64,000 nt of DNA from Aliishimia sp963721175 (GCA_963721175.1 CAVRIG010000020.1:1-64000), one strand, 5' to 3'. Positions 55,061-64,000 are shown, numbered from the stretch's first letter. Notes: a model not told the origin generated them from the sequence alone. Program-made: numbers and translations.

Positions 55061-55856
55061 GGTTCTGTCGCAAAATCTTCCATTTTGTTCTATCAGACCG
55101 CGAGATTTTTCGATGAGGCTTGTCCGATGATGTCGATCAAAGGGGCGCAGTTTCCGAGGGATGTGATTCTGTATGCCGTCTTCTTCTACCTCAGATACGC
55201 CGTCTCCTACCGCGACCTGGAGGAGATCCTGGCCGAGCACGGGGTTCACGTCGATCATGCCACGTTGAACCGGTGGGTCGTGAAGTATGCGTCCGCATTG
55301 GCGTCAGCGGTTCAGAGGAGGAAAGCCCAGACCGCACCATCGTGGCGTCTTGATGAGCCTATGTGAAAGTCCGCGGTGAGTGGTGCTACCTCTATCGTGC
55401 CGTCGATCGATATGGCCGATCACTCGATCTCACGCTGTCGGAGCATCGCGACGAAGCCGCCGCGCTCCGGTTCCTGGCCAAGGCGGTTTCTTCGAATGGC
55501 TTGCCCAAGGCCTGCGCCATCGACAAGAGCGGCGCGAACACGGCGGGGCGAAGGGATGAACGCCTCGCTCAAGGAGATCGGCTCACCGCGCAGGATCAAG
55601 GTCTATCGATCCAGGTATCTCAACAATATCGTTGAGCAGGATCACCGCGGCGTCAAGCGACGCATCAGACCAATGATGGGCTTCAAGGCAGTCATATCGG
55701 CGGCAGCAACTTCGGACAGCATCGAAACAGCGCACATGATTAGGAAAGGTCAACTTGGCAACGGATGCCCATTCACGATCTATATGCAAGTCTGGCTGCG
55801 TAACAAGCGCTAGTTACCACCCGATTTTGCCTGACCGGGAAGTTTGCGACAGAACC
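55061..55856 (+). mobile_element. IS6-family (IS26-like) element, inactive
   Basis: The 796-bp element is bounded by GGTTCTGTCGCAAA and its inverted copy TTTGCGACAGAACC. The 8-bp flanks (CTCTCAAA and GCTTGCAA) do not match, so there is no target duplication. Confidence 0.88.
55127..55813 (+). pseudogene. IS6-family transposase, two frameshifts
   Basis: Starting MMSIKGAQFPRDVILYAVFF, the frame breaks after SWRLDEP at about 55363, where one base is missing before the usual TYVKV. It continues in a second frame (VKVRGEWCYLYRAVDRYGRS) and in a third with LNNIVEQDHRGVKRRIRPMM (Glu region). The first Asp is still present in WRLDE. The copy is inactive if the shifts are real. Confidence 0.88.
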
Positions 55857-56201
55857 GCTTGCAACGCTCTGTCATCGCATCGTTATCTTAATACTCAACA
55901 CTGAACACTTCGACCGCAGTGGCGTCCGGTCAGATGGGACCGGGATCGAACCATGATGCTCGCCTGGCGATTGGATCTCACAGGAATGCTGCGCCACAAC
56001 AATCGATGGCAGCGCCGACCGATTGCAGTCCTCCGCCGCACGTAGCGCGAGTGGTCGAAGTGCGGACCAGGACGAAGCCGCTACCGCGGCAATGGCGCTT
56101 GTGGCTGAGGTATTGAATGATCCTGTTAGGGCACGCGTTTTGCGATCTCTCCAACCTGTCTGACGATTGGGGCCTTCTCAATCTGATGACAGGAGGTTCC
56201 C
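55857..56201. other. Intergenic, no gene recognised
   Basis: 345 bases between the IS6 element and an integrase remnant. No frame shows a known motif. Confidence 0.4.
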
Positions 56202-56500
56202 ATGACAGAGGAGAGAACGACCCCGCTGCGCGAGCGGATGATCCTCTCGGGCCATTGCTGCGCAATCCCTGTCGGGCAATGGAGGACATGCGCATTCACG
56301 GGATGGATGAAAAAGCTCAGAAGGCACATATTCGGGCGGTCAAGGATTTTGCGCTTTTCCTGGGGCGATCACCGGACACCGCGACACCGGACGATCTTCG
56401 CGCCTACCAGCTGCACATGACCGATACCGGCGTGACGCCACCGACGTACAACGCACGGATCATGGCGCTCAGGTTTCTGTTTGGGAAAGAAGCTACCGTT
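56202..56500 (+). pseudogene. Tyrosine recombinase (IS91-associated integrase type), N-terminal remnant
   Basis: MTEERTTPLRERMI at 56202 and, after a shift, DMRIHGMDEKAQKAHIRAVK, DFALFLGRSPDTATPDDLRA and YQLHMTDTGVTPPTYNARIM give the SAM-like N-terminal domain of the tyrosine recombinases that travel with IS91-type elements. The catalytic domain is absent. Confidence 0.75.
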
Positions 56501-56569
56501 CCAGCGCAGCCCGACATGCAGGGCGCTGACCTTGCCGAGAGGATTCGATCAGCAGCGTGGTCGCCGGTG

Positions 56570-56765
56570 AAGGGCGAGGTCAGACCGCTCAGCGCCGCAG
56601 CCCGCCACGACCGCCACGACGATGCTGTCCGGCGGGACCCCGATCACCTCCGACCCCGGAATCAGCGGTGCAATCAGCGTCACCGCCAGGATCGGGTTCA
56701 TGCCCAACCGACCCAGCACGGGAACGATCCAGACGAGAAGCGTGAGCACGGCCCATCCCGGGCGT
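56570..56765 (-). pseudogene. Permease-like C-terminal fragment joined to rsgA
   Basis: The minus strand reads AVLTLLVWIVPVLGRLGMNP, then ILAVTLIAPLIPGSEVIGVP, two membrane segments of an unidentified permease. It begins exactly where rsgA similarity ends, so a deletion has joined two unrelated genes. Confidence 0.5.
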
Positions 56766-57558
56766 GTCGATCACCCAGCCGCCACCGGCAATTGAATGGA
56801 GCGAACGCGACGTGGTCGTGTGCCGCCCCTTGGCGTCGGCCTCGCGAATGGGTCCTGTCGGCTGTGCGTCCTCGGATGAACTTCTTCGACAGCGTATTCA
56901 GCAATGTCGACTTCCCTACCCCGGACGATCCGACAAGGGCAACCGTCTGCCCGGGGCCGCACCAAGGCGCCAATGTCAGTGCCGCCTCCGGTGCTTTTGC
57001 ATTCAACATGACGACATCCAATCCGAGTTGAAGGGCTTCTGCCTGCCGGAGGTAGGGTGCGGCATCAGCCGTCTGATCGATCTTCGTCAGGACAATCACC
57101 GGGGTCGCCCCAGCCTCGTTCGCAAGCGCCAGATACCGCTCCAGTCGTGCCGGATTGAAGTCGTCATTGCAGGAGGTGACGATCAAGAGCGTGTCGACGT
57201 TCGCAGCAATCAGCTGCGTTGGCCGACGGCCTTCGGTTTTGCGCTGTAACAGCATCCGTCTATGCAGCCGCCGGACCAGCATGCGGGTGTCGGGGTCCAC
57301 CAGAACCCAGTCGCCAACGGCGAAGTCCGTCGTTCTTGACTGAGCGGAAAGGGTCAGCCTCACAGGACCGAGTTCGGACACCGCAGTGATCCTGTTCCGG
57401 TGAACGGTCGCGATGCGCATGGGGGCAAGCCCCGCCTCGCCGGGCTCCAACTGCTCGTGATAAAACGCCGACCAGCCGAGAGCGGCCAATGAAACTGCGG
57501 ACTGATCGGATGAAATGGTCACGCCAGCCTGAATGGCCGCGGAACCACGTTGTTGCAA
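56766..57558 (-). pseudogene. rsgA: Ribosome small-subunit-dependent GTPase A, truncated and frameshifted
   Basis: An N-terminal OB-fold (RNRITAVSELGPVRLTLSAQ, FAVGDWVLVDPDTRMLVRRL) is followed by the circularly permuted GTPase motifs. These are VIVLTKIDQT (G4), VMLNAKAPE (G5) and the P-loop ALVGSSGVGKSTLLNTLSKK (G1). Near 56885 the frame shifts to DAKGRHTTTSRSLHSI and WVIDTPGM (G3), and there the gene ends in a permease fragment. The C-terminal zinc domain (CxxxxHxxE...C) is lost. RsgA helps 30S maturation; an intact copy is expected elsewhere. Confidence 0.88.
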
Positions 57559-57704
57559 GCTTATCCTTCAGGCAGGCGGACAGGCGAAGATACGATTGAT
57601 ACGATCGAATGCGCTCGTCGCCCGACGCAGATATCCGCTCGGAAGCTTGCGTTGAGGGGGGCGATGCAGGAGGTTGCGGGATCGACGCCAAAGGAGATTT
57701 CGGA

Positions 57705-58037
57705 ATGATGATCTACGGCTTGCAGACTTGCGCAATCTGTCAGAAGGCCCGCAAAGCATTGGAGGCGGAAGGAATGGATGTCTCTTTCCGTGATGTTCGG
57801 GCGGAGCCGTTGAGCGAGGCAGAACTATCGGGGCTGATCGAAGAATTCGGGGATCGGCTCGTGGATCGCAAGTCAAATGATTACCGGGCGCTCAATGACT
57901 GGCTGAAGAATTCCGAGGCAGAGGCGCAGATCGCGGCCCAACCCAAGGTGATGGCCCGCCCGGTAATCCGTGACCGGGACAAGTTTTATCTGGGTTGGGA
58001 TGAGACTGTTCGGGAAGCTTTGCTTGCAGACTCCTGA
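57705..58037 (+). CDS. ArsC/Spx-family glutaredoxin-like protein
   Basis: The start MMIYGLQTCAICQKARKALE after AAGGAGATTTCGG gives 110 residues, the family norm. The CxxC motif CAIC lies at the N-terminal active site, and PKVMARPVIRDRDKFYLGWD is the conserved C-terminal part. Members are arsenate reductases, Spx-like regulators or YffB-type thiol-disulfide proteins. The Arg triad of classical ArsC is not obvious, so the YffB-type subgroup is more likely. It is read divergently from the rsgA remnant. Confidence 0.87.
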   Translation: MMIYGLQTCAICQKARKALEAEGMDVSFRDVRAEPLSEAELSGLIEEFGDRLVDRKSNDYRALNDWLKNSEAEAQIAAQPKVMARPVIRDRDKFYLGWDETVREALLADS

Positions 58038-58611
58038 TGCCCCAAGCTGAGCAAGTGCAGCGAATGACCGGATCGACGGGCCGCGCTGCGGCGGAGCGTG
58101 TCCAGTTCGAACGGCTGGTCAGGGCCGTTCTCGTCGATCAGGCAGGCTGGGATCGACACAATTCTGCGCAGCCTCCGAGGTCGGCCTGGAGCCCGAAATC
58201 CGAAGTCGCGGCGACACGGCGAATGGCGGCCTCTCCGGGCCGGGCCCTGCAGCGGGACCGTCACGATCAGCAGCCGTTGGCTCGAGGCAAGCACGAAACC
58301 GCAGCCTGTTTTTTCGATCCGGCAATCAAACACGGGCACCTGTGGCGTGTTGCACGGAGCTATGTACGAGCCCACATGTATATACCGGCTGCTGTTCGCA
58401 AGTGATCAATTGCACGTCTTCAGGAAGTCGCTGATATGTATCCGGCCTTTGGATCGGCTTATGTACTTTGCCGTGGCCCTGTTGGGAGTACGCACGCGCC
58501 GTTGTCTCATTACTAACCTGATCTATGATGACCATCTGGGCTCTCAGACTTTGGGTGCGCCTTATTCCGTTCCATGCAGTTGAGGTTTACGAACATCGTG
58601 TGCGGCTGTGA
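58038..58611. other. Intergenic, no gene recognised
   Basis: 574 bases between the ArsC-like gene and the IS110 transposase. The first 330 are GC-rich with overlapping open frames on both strands but no motif. The last 200 are AT-richer and may include the IS110 end. Confidence 0.4.
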
Positions 58612-59670
58612 TCAGATCGCAGTCGCAATTTCCTTTTCTTTCCAATCAAAGTCTTTGCCTGAGTTGAGAACGCTCCAAGCGATCCGCGCGAGTTTATTGG
58701 CCAGTGCGACACCCAACTTGTTGTGCTGCATGCGCGTCGCTGCGGCCTCCAACCACGGGCCAAAACTGAACTTTGGCCAGTTCTTGGGTCGCATCATGAT
58801 GACCTGTGCGGCCTGCACAAACAGCATGCGCAGATATCGACTTCCACGCTTCGTGATGCGGCCCAGTATAGTGCGCCCACCCGTACTGTGCTGACGCGGC
58901 ACAAGCCCCAGCCAGGCCGCAAAGTCGCGCCCGCGATCATAAGCCTCGCCGTTCCCGACAGCGGCCACCACTGCCGTTGAGATGATTGGGCCGATGCCCG
59001 GAATAGTCATCAAACGCTGGCAGCTGGCCTCGCTTTTGCTGACAGCTTCAATCTCTGACGTGGTCATCTCGATCCGCTTGTCTATCCAGATCCAGTCCTG
59101 CTGAAGACCGAGGATTAACTTGCGCATCCGCAAAGACATCTCATCATCGCGGTTGTCCAGAATGGCTTGGAGCGACGTGCGTAATGCGGCCACGCTTTTG
59201 CGAACGGTGATCCCTTGTTCAATCAAGAATGCGCGGATTTGATTCATTGTCGCCGTCCGGCGCGACACGAGACGTGACCGGACGCGATGCATGGCTTGCA
59301 GGTCTAGCTGCTCTTGCGTTTTCTCAGAAACCGCCTTGAGGTTGGGTCGCAGAGCGGCTTCTGCGATAGCTTCGGCATCATTGAAATCGTTCTTCTGCCC
59401 TTTGTTGAACGGCTGAACGTAGACCGCTGGAATGATCCGGGGCTCGAACCCCATCTTGCGCAGCGTTCGGCTGACAAAATGCGCGCTCATGCAGGCTTCC
59501 ATACCGACGATACAGGGGGGCAGTTCCTCAAACGCCGCCACCAATGCCATGCGCTTGATCTTCTTGCGCAAAACAAGCTGACCTTCCTTGTCAAAGCCCA
59601 CCAAGTGGAAAACATCTTTGCCGATATCGACGCCAATCGACATCAGTTCATCAAAACCATTCTTCGCCAT
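58612..59670 (-). CDS. IS110-family transposase, intact
   Basis: AGGAGAAGTAGG precedes MAKNGFDELMSIGVDIGKDV (59670), giving 352 residues. The N-terminal DEDD domain has Asp in IGVDIGKDVFHLVGF, Glu in IVGMEACMSAHF and NDFNDAEAIAEAALRPN. The C-terminal Transposase_20 domain has LMTIPGIGPIISTAVVAAVG and WLGLVPRQHSTGGRTILGRI with the Ser region. It has no frameshift, so it may be active. IS110 elements carry no terminal inverted repeats; ends are therefore not defined here. A recent finding for this family is a guiding non-coding RNA in the flanks, which I did not try to fold. Confidence 0.92.
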   Translation of the reverse strand: MAKNGFDELMSIGVDIGKDVFHLVGFDKEGQLVLRKKIKRMALVAAFEELPPCIVGMEACMSAHFVSRTLRKMGFEPRIIPAVYVQPFNKGQKNDFNDAEAIAEAALRPNLKAVSEKTQEQLDLQAMHRVRSRLVSRRTATMNQIRAFLIEQGITVRKSVAALRTSLQAILDNRDDEMSLRMRKLILGLQQDWIWIDKRIEMTTSEIEAVSKSEASCQRLMTIPGIGPIISTAVVAAVGNGEAYDRGRDFAAWLGLVPRQHSTGGRTILGRITKRGSRYLRMLFVQAAQVIMMRPKNWPKFSFGPWLEAAATRMQHNKLGVALANKLARIAWSVLNSGKDFDWKEKEIATAI

Positions 59671-59828
59671 CCTACTTCTCCTATGTGCAGTATAGGACAA
59701 GCCTAACCTGCTGGGTGAAGCAGCCGGTACATCCCATTATTGACCGATACTGCGAGGCGATCAAATGTCGGCTTCCATAGCTGAGCCAATAACCTTTCAA
59801 AACTACTTGGGAAAAAAGTGGGCTTTAA

Positions 59829-60440
59829 CTACACCCGCGCGAATTCCTGCCCGCCGCCGGTCACGATGTAGGTGCGATAGCCGTTGGCGCGCAGCAGCTC
59901 CATCACCTCGATTATCGGCTGGTAGACAAGATCGGTCACCGGCACGCCAAAGGCCGGGTTCTTCGATTTCGGCAGCCAGTCGGCGACGATGGCTTCGAAG
60001 TCCGCCGTGCTCATGCCGGCATGGGTAACCGCGACGATCTCCAACCGGTCCTTTTCGGTGAACTTGGCCATCGCTGCGTGGTCGCCGGACAAGACCGACT
60101 TGAACGGCTCGGTGTCTTTCCAGTCCGGATAATCGGGCGCCATCCCATCCAGCCGGTCGAGTTCGAAGAGGGCCTGTCCGTAGAGCGGATGCTCGACCCA
60201 GGTAGTTCCGTCCTGGTCGAAGTTGGCAATGCGATCCTCCGGGGCGACGAAGTCCGCGCCGCCCTCGGTCGTCGTGTCGGTGACGAAGTCGAGGATCGTC
60301 TGTTTCGCGGCCCCGTCGTTCCAGGACGGCAGCGGATCGTCCTGCGCCGCCAGCGGCATCGGCATCGCGAAAGCGAGCGCCGCGATGGCTCCCTGGACCA
60401 GGCGGCGTCGATCGAGGATCAAACGGAACACGTCCAGCAT
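59829..60440 (-). pseudogene. HAD-superfamily hydrolase, C-terminally truncated
   Basis: From MLDVFRLILDRRRLVQGAIA (60440) a signal peptide (ALAFAMPMPLAAQ) leads to a HAD domain with ANFDQDGTTWVEHPLYG (Asp-x-Asp-Gly-Thr) and the Lys/Thr region TYIVTGGGQEF. It stops two residues later, at the junction with IS110-side sequence, so the second half of the Rossmann fold is missing. It was a periplasmic phosphatase-like enzyme encoded 11 bases after the sulfatase. Confidence 0.85.
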
Positions 60441-60451
60441 GTTGGTCTCCG

Positions 60452-62051
60452 TCAGTTGCTGTTCTGGTCGGTCAGCATGTCCATCGACCTGGTCGATCGA
60501 GAAACTGCCGGGCTTCTGCCGCGGCGGGAAGTCGCGGAAGCTCGCGAGTTCCTGCCCGACGATGCGCTGGGCGGGCAGCAGCACGAAGAGATGCTCGACG
60601 AACCAGCGGTCGTAGCCGCCGGCCTCGTGCTCGGCGCGCTCGAAGGGGTCGGAGCGGATGTTGAAGATCTTCGGGGCGCGCAGCGGCACCAGCGGCTGCA
60701 TCCAGACCTCGAGGCCGTGCGCCTGCTGCTCCATGAACACCGCCTTGTACTGGTCGTAGCGCAGCCCGGCGAGATCGCCGTCGTCGGTCCAGTAGAAGAA
60801 CGCCCGCCGCGGATCCTCGGCCTCCGGATCGGCCAGCACAGCGCTCTGGTCGAAGCCGTCGATGTGGACGCGGAACGTCGTGTCGCCGGCGGCGTAGCCG
60901 TCGAGCAGCCGCTCCTTGACGTCCGGAATCCCGGCGGCGGCGACCAGCGTCGGCAACCAGTCCTCGGCGGAGACGATGCCGTTGAACTCGCTGCGTGGCG
61001 CCACCTGCCCCGGCCAGCGGATCAGCGCCGGCACCCGGTATCCGCCCTCCCAGTTGGTGTTCTTCTCCCCGCGGAAGGGCGTAGTGCCGCCGTCGGGCCA
61101 GGAGAAGGTCTCGGCGCCGTTGTCGGTGGTGTAGATGACGATGGTGTTCTCGGCGATGCCGAGCTCGTCGAGCCTGTCGAGCAGCTGGCCGACCTGGCCG
61201 TCGTGCTCGACCATGCCGTCGGGATAGAGCCCGAGGCCGGTCACGCCCTGGGACGCGGGCTTCAGCCGGGTCCAGATATGCATTCGGCTGGGGTTGAACC
61301 AGACGAAGAACGGCTTCTGCGCCGCATGTGCCCGGTCGATGAAGTCCAGCGTGGCGCCGAGGAACTCCTCGTCGACAGTCTCCATGCGCTTGATGTCGAG
61401 CGGGCCGGTGTCCTCGCAGTTCTGCTTGCCCCACGCGCCGAAGCGGGGATCCTCACCGGGCGTCGCCTCGGTGGTCGCGGTGCAGCGCATCACCCCGCGC
61501 GGCCCGAAGGTCTCGCGGAACTCGGTGCCCTTCGGATAGTCGGGATGCTCGGGCTCGTCCTCGGCGTTGAGGTGATAGAGGTTGCCGAAGAACGCGTCGA
61601 AGCCGTGGACGGTCGGCAGGAACTCGTTGCGGTCGCCGAGGTGGTTCTTGCCGAACTGGCCGGTCATGTAGCCCAGCGGTTTCAGCAGGTCCGCGATGGT
61701 CGGATCCTCGGCCTGCAGGCCCTCGGGCGCTGCGGGCAGCCCGACCTTGAGAAGGCCTGTGCGCATCGGGCTCTGGCCGGTGATAAAGGCGGCGCGGCCG
61801 GCGGTGCAGGATTGCTGCGCGTAATAATCCGTGAACAGCCCACCTTCTTTGGCGATCCGGTCGATGTTTGGGGTGCGGTAGCCCATCATGCCGCGATTGT
61901 AGGCGGAAATGTTCCAGTAGCCGACGTCGTCGCCCATGATGACGAGGATGTTGGGTTTGTTGTCGGATCCCTGCGCCAAGGCCGATGAGGCGATCGGGAG
62001 AAACAGCGAGGCTAGCGCGGCGGTGAGAAGTCCTGAGCGTTGGGTCATCAT
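60452..62051 (-). pseudogene. Arylsulfatase, frameshift at the extreme C-terminus
   Basis: The start at 62051 (MMTQRSGLLTAALASLFLPI, signal peptide to ALAQ) leads to a type I sulfatase. Landmarks are NILVIMGDDVGYWNISAYNR (metal Asp pair), the maturation motif CTAGRAAFITG with the Cys that becomes formylglycine, GKNHLGDRNE, HIW and TDNGAETFSWPDGG. An extra base near 60485 turns the usual end MDMLTDQNSN into a read-through that joins the HAD gene. Apart from this the whole length (about 530 residues) is intact, so the enzyme may work as a fusion. Sulfate esters in the periplasm are the substrates. Confidence 0.9.
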
Positions 62052-62106
62052 GGTTCCATCCGTGTAAGGGTGAGGGACGGTCCTCGCGAACCGTCGCGGA
62101 AACGCG

Positions 62107-62568
62107 TCAGCGCAGTTCGAATTCCTCGACATCCAGCGCGGCGCCGGTCACGATGATCCCCGAGGCGCTGATGGGCTGGAGGGCGACCGCGTGCTTGCTG
62201 CCGCCGATCAGCACGTTGGCCGCAGCCCCCGCGCCGAGTGCGCCCGACGCGGTTCCGCCGACATGCCGGCCGGCGAGCGAGCCAGCCTCGGTCGCGTCCG
62301 CCGACGGCGCGAGAACACCCCAGACCAGCGTCACGTCCTTGTTGACCGACAGATTGACGCCAAGCGCCTTGATCTCGCCGGTATAGGTCTGCGTGTCGCC
62401 TTCCTTAGGCTTAAAGCCGCAGGCGAATTTCTCGTTGGTATAGACGATGTCGTTGTGAACGTCCGTCAGCTTGCAGGTCAGAACGCTGATGTCGGCGCGT
62501 GCATGGACGGCGGTGGTTGAAAAGCTCAGCGCGATTGCGGTGGCCAACCCGAGTGGGGCGTGTTTCAT
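62107..62568 (-). CDS. DUF992-family secreted protein
   Basis: This 153-residue protein has a signal peptide (LATAIALSFSTTAVHA) and the DUF992 pattern: VLTCKLTDVHN, KFACGFKPKEGDTQTYTGEI and LVWGVLAPSADATEAGSLAG. DUF992 is an alphaproteobacterial periplasmic family of unknown role. It lies between two sulfatase genes on the same strand and so may serve the same process. Confidence 0.88.
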   Translation of the reverse strand: MKHAPLGLATAIALSFSTTAVHARADISVLTCKLTDVHNDIVYTNEKFACGFKPKEGDTQTYTGEIKALGVNLSVNKDVTLVWGVLAPSADATEAGSLAGRHVGGTASGALGAGAAANVLIGGSKHAVALQPISASGIIVTGAALDVEEFELR

Positions 62569-62652
62569 ATACTGTCCTCTTGTCCTGTCCGAGGTTCCGA
62601 GACGATGTGGGTTCGGGAAGTCTGGCTGCCGCGGCAGGTTTCGTTTGGTGCA

Positions 62653-62673
62653 GGTGCCCGGGGTCCGGGCACC
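62653..62673. terminator. Hairpin between the right-hand sulfatase and DUF992 genes
   Basis: GGTGCCCGG and CCGGGCACC form a perfect 9-bp stem with a 3-base loop, 28 bases after the sulfatase stop. There is no T run. Confidence 0.6.
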
Positions 62674-62700
62674 TTATCCTGTTTCACGTCAAACGTTCCG

Positions 62701-64000
62701 TCAGTGGCCCGCGTGGCTGGAAGTGTTCATGTTCTTTACCCGCTGGATGACGTCTTCGAGGTTGTAGCTGGACGGATCCTGCATGGGCTTGAATGTGGCG
62801 TAGCTCTGGAGCTCCCTCAGCCACAGTTGCTGGCCGATCGGCAGCAGGTTCCAATCATAGACATAGGCTGTTGAGGGAGAAGCAATCGCGCCGCCCATGC
62901 CAAACAGCGTCTTTTGCTGAGACCCGATAGACGTCTCGAACGGATCGCGCTTGACGTTCACGACTTGGGTCCAGTGATAGGGCAGTACGCCTGCGGTAAA
63001 GCCTGCTGGCGAATCCGACACCATGGCGAAGTACATCTTCCAGTTCTTGAAGCGAACGGCCGACGGATCCTTGCCCGAGTAGTACATGAAGTAATCCCGC
63101 GCCGCCATTTCGGACTCGCCGGTGAGATACGCCATCTGATTGACCCCATCGAGCGTCGTCTTGACAATTCCGGGATAGGCACCTTTTTCAAGTTCGGCCT
63201 TCAACTCGTTGCCCTTGGGCCCACCTGCCGCTTCGACCAGCGTCGGTAGCCAGTCCAGCGACGCGAAGATGTCGTTGTACACGGTGCCGGGTTCGATCTT
63301 GCCGGGCCAACGAATGACCGCCGGAGCGCGCATGCCGCCTTCCCAAGTGGTCAGCTTGCCGCCCTTGAACGGGGTCACGCCGCCATCGGGGAAGGTGATC
63401 GTCTCGGCGCCGTTGTCGGTGGTGAAGACGACGATGGTATTGTCGAGTTCGCCCATGTCTTCGAGCTTTTTCAGCACATAGCCGATGTTGTCGTCCATCT
63501 GCTTCATGCCGGCTTCGTTGACGCCCCAGTCCTTGCCGCCGGGCTGACCCACCATACCCAGATACTTGTCATCGAGGACGGTTGTGATGTGCATTCGGGC
63601 CGGGTTGTACCAGACGAAGAACGGCTTGTCGGTCTTCTCGGGGTCGTTACGGTCGAGAAAGTCGATGACCTGCGCCGAGATCTCCTCGTCGATGGTCTTG
63701 GAGCGTTCCAGCGTCAGCGGGCCTTCGTCCGTGCAGGTCTGGTTGGCCGAGGTGCCGTCGCTCGACGTGCAGTGCATCACCGGACGCGGCGGCGTCAGGC
63801 AAATGGTGGTCTCCGGGTCAACCGCTCCCGCGACTGGGGTCAGTCCGGGAATCGGCGTATTCTTGCAAGGTGGCACGACGGTCTGTTCGGTGGCTGACGT
63901 GTTGATATCGGGGAAACTCACCCCCTGCATCGCGTCGAGGTGATAGAGGTACCCCCAGAATTCCTGGAAGCCGTGGGCGGTCGGCAGGGCGTCGGTGTGA
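62701..64000 (-). CDS. Arylsulfatase, second copy, cut by the right window edge
   Basis: The frame is open to the edge of the window (HTDALPTAHGFQEFWGYLYH at the left of the product) and ends at 62701. The C-terminal 430 residues show FFVWYNPARMHITTVL, VFTTDNGAETITFPDGGVTP and WEGGMRAPAVIRWPGKIEPG, matching the sulfatase at 60452-62051. The formylglycine motif lies outside the window. Compared with its neighbour it has a longer Cys-containing loop (VVPPCKNTPIPG, TICLTPPRPVMHC). Two sulfatases and the HAD enzyme form a likely periplasmic sulfate/phosphate-ester operon. Confidence 0.9.
   Translation of the reverse strand, partial: HTDALPTAHGFQEFWGYLYHLDAMQGVSFPDINTSATEQTVVPPCKNTPIPGLTPVAGAVDPETTICLTPPRPVMHCTSSDGTSANQTCTDEGPLTLERSKTIDEEISAQVIDFLDRNDPEKTDKPFFVWYNPARMHITTVLDDKYLGMVGQPGGKDWGVNEAGMKQMDDNIGYVLKKLEDMGELDNTIVVFTTDNGAETITFPDGGVTPFKGGKLTTWEGGMRAPAVIRWPGKIEPGTVYNDIFASLDWLPTLVEAAGGPKGNELKAELEKGAYPGIVKTTLDGVNQMAYLTGESEMAARDYFMYYSGKDPSAVRFKNWKMYFAMVSDSPAGFTAGVLPYHWTQVVNVKRDPFETSIGSQQKTLFGMGGAIASPSTAYVYDWNLLPIGQQLWLRELQSYATFKPMQDPSSYNLEDVIQRVKNMNTSSHAGH

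Noticed and set aside
60021..61988. A 655-residue open frame on the plus strand
   Set aside because: It lies opposite the arylsulfatase gene, whose motifs are clear; the frame is an antisense effect of high GC content.
1..64000. tRNA, rRNA, CRISPR array or replication origin
   Set aside because: I saw no cloverleaf, no conserved rRNA stretch, no regular repeat-spacer array and no repABC-like genes.

Overview
The window looks like a piece of an alphaproteobacterial replicon of the Rhodobacteraceae (Roseobacter/Paracoccus type). The evidence is: two polyhydroxyalkanoate phasin genes, each behind a CTGC-N3-GCAG palindrome of the PhaR type; families common in that group (DUF6481, DUF992, DUF1127, DUF2165); GC-rich codon use; and IS elements of the IS5/IS427, IS6, IS21, IS256, IS481, IS3, IS110, IS630 and ISL3 families. 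The density of IS elements, the absence of ribosomal or tRNA genes and the mosaic of broken genes suggest a plasmid or a decaying accessory region. This is inference.

Layout. (1) 1-2742: the start of a Tn3-type transposase, a frameshifted degradative HMG-CoA reductase (mvaA) and an intact phasin, the last two lying between two nearly identical 69-bp inverted repeats. (2) 2743-12936: an IS427-group element, then the best-preserved block. It is a tight minus-strand operon (TauD-type dioxygenase, cytosine-deaminase-like amidohydrolase, FAD-linked oxidase, RidA-like protein, creatininase-like hydrolase, DUF2165 membrane protein). Next to it are a peptide-type substrate-binding protein with one frameshift, a GlxA-type regulator and a divergent class II aldolase. 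I read this as an undescribed catabolic cluster. (3) 13000-24306: IS21/IS256 debris, an orphan HigA-like antitoxin with a beheaded toxin, CIA30 and DUF6481 proteins, a second IS427-group copy, an AraC regulator divergent from a secreted alpha/beta hydrolase, HxlR and acyl-CoA dehydrogenase remnants, a GlxA-type regulator, and a hydrolase/DUF4186 pair. (4) 24563-29616: a tex gene with several frameshifts, a 523-residue RTX protein and a MaoC remnant. (5) 29712-36651: an IS graveyard that contains an intact ParD-like/zeta toxin-antitoxin operon with its own operator. (6) 36808-42005: FAD oxidoreductase, a GlsB/YeaQ protein, an IS6 remnant, and an overlapping amino acid symporter and glutaminase pair. 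(7) 42469-52740: IS remnants, then a PhoB-type/TPR regulator with phased direct repeats in its divergent promoter region, homocysteine S-methyltransferase, DUF1127 protein, di-heme peroxidase, secreted protein, MddA-like methyltransferase, flavin monooxygenase and a broken MATE pump. (8) 52745-64000: an internally deleted IS3, the second phasin in inverted orientation, hemerythrin, IS6, integrase and rsgA remnants, an ArsC-like protein, an intact IS110, and a sulfatase - HAD - DUF992 - sulfatase cluster that runs off the right edge.

Single-base frameshifts interrupt a large share of otherwise well-conserved genes (mvaA, the substrate-binding protein, tex, the methyltransferases, the peroxidase, MATE, one sulfatase and most transposases). 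Real decay and consensus errors cannot be told apart from the sequence alone. Coordinates of remnants and IS ends without a clear inverted repeat are approximate.
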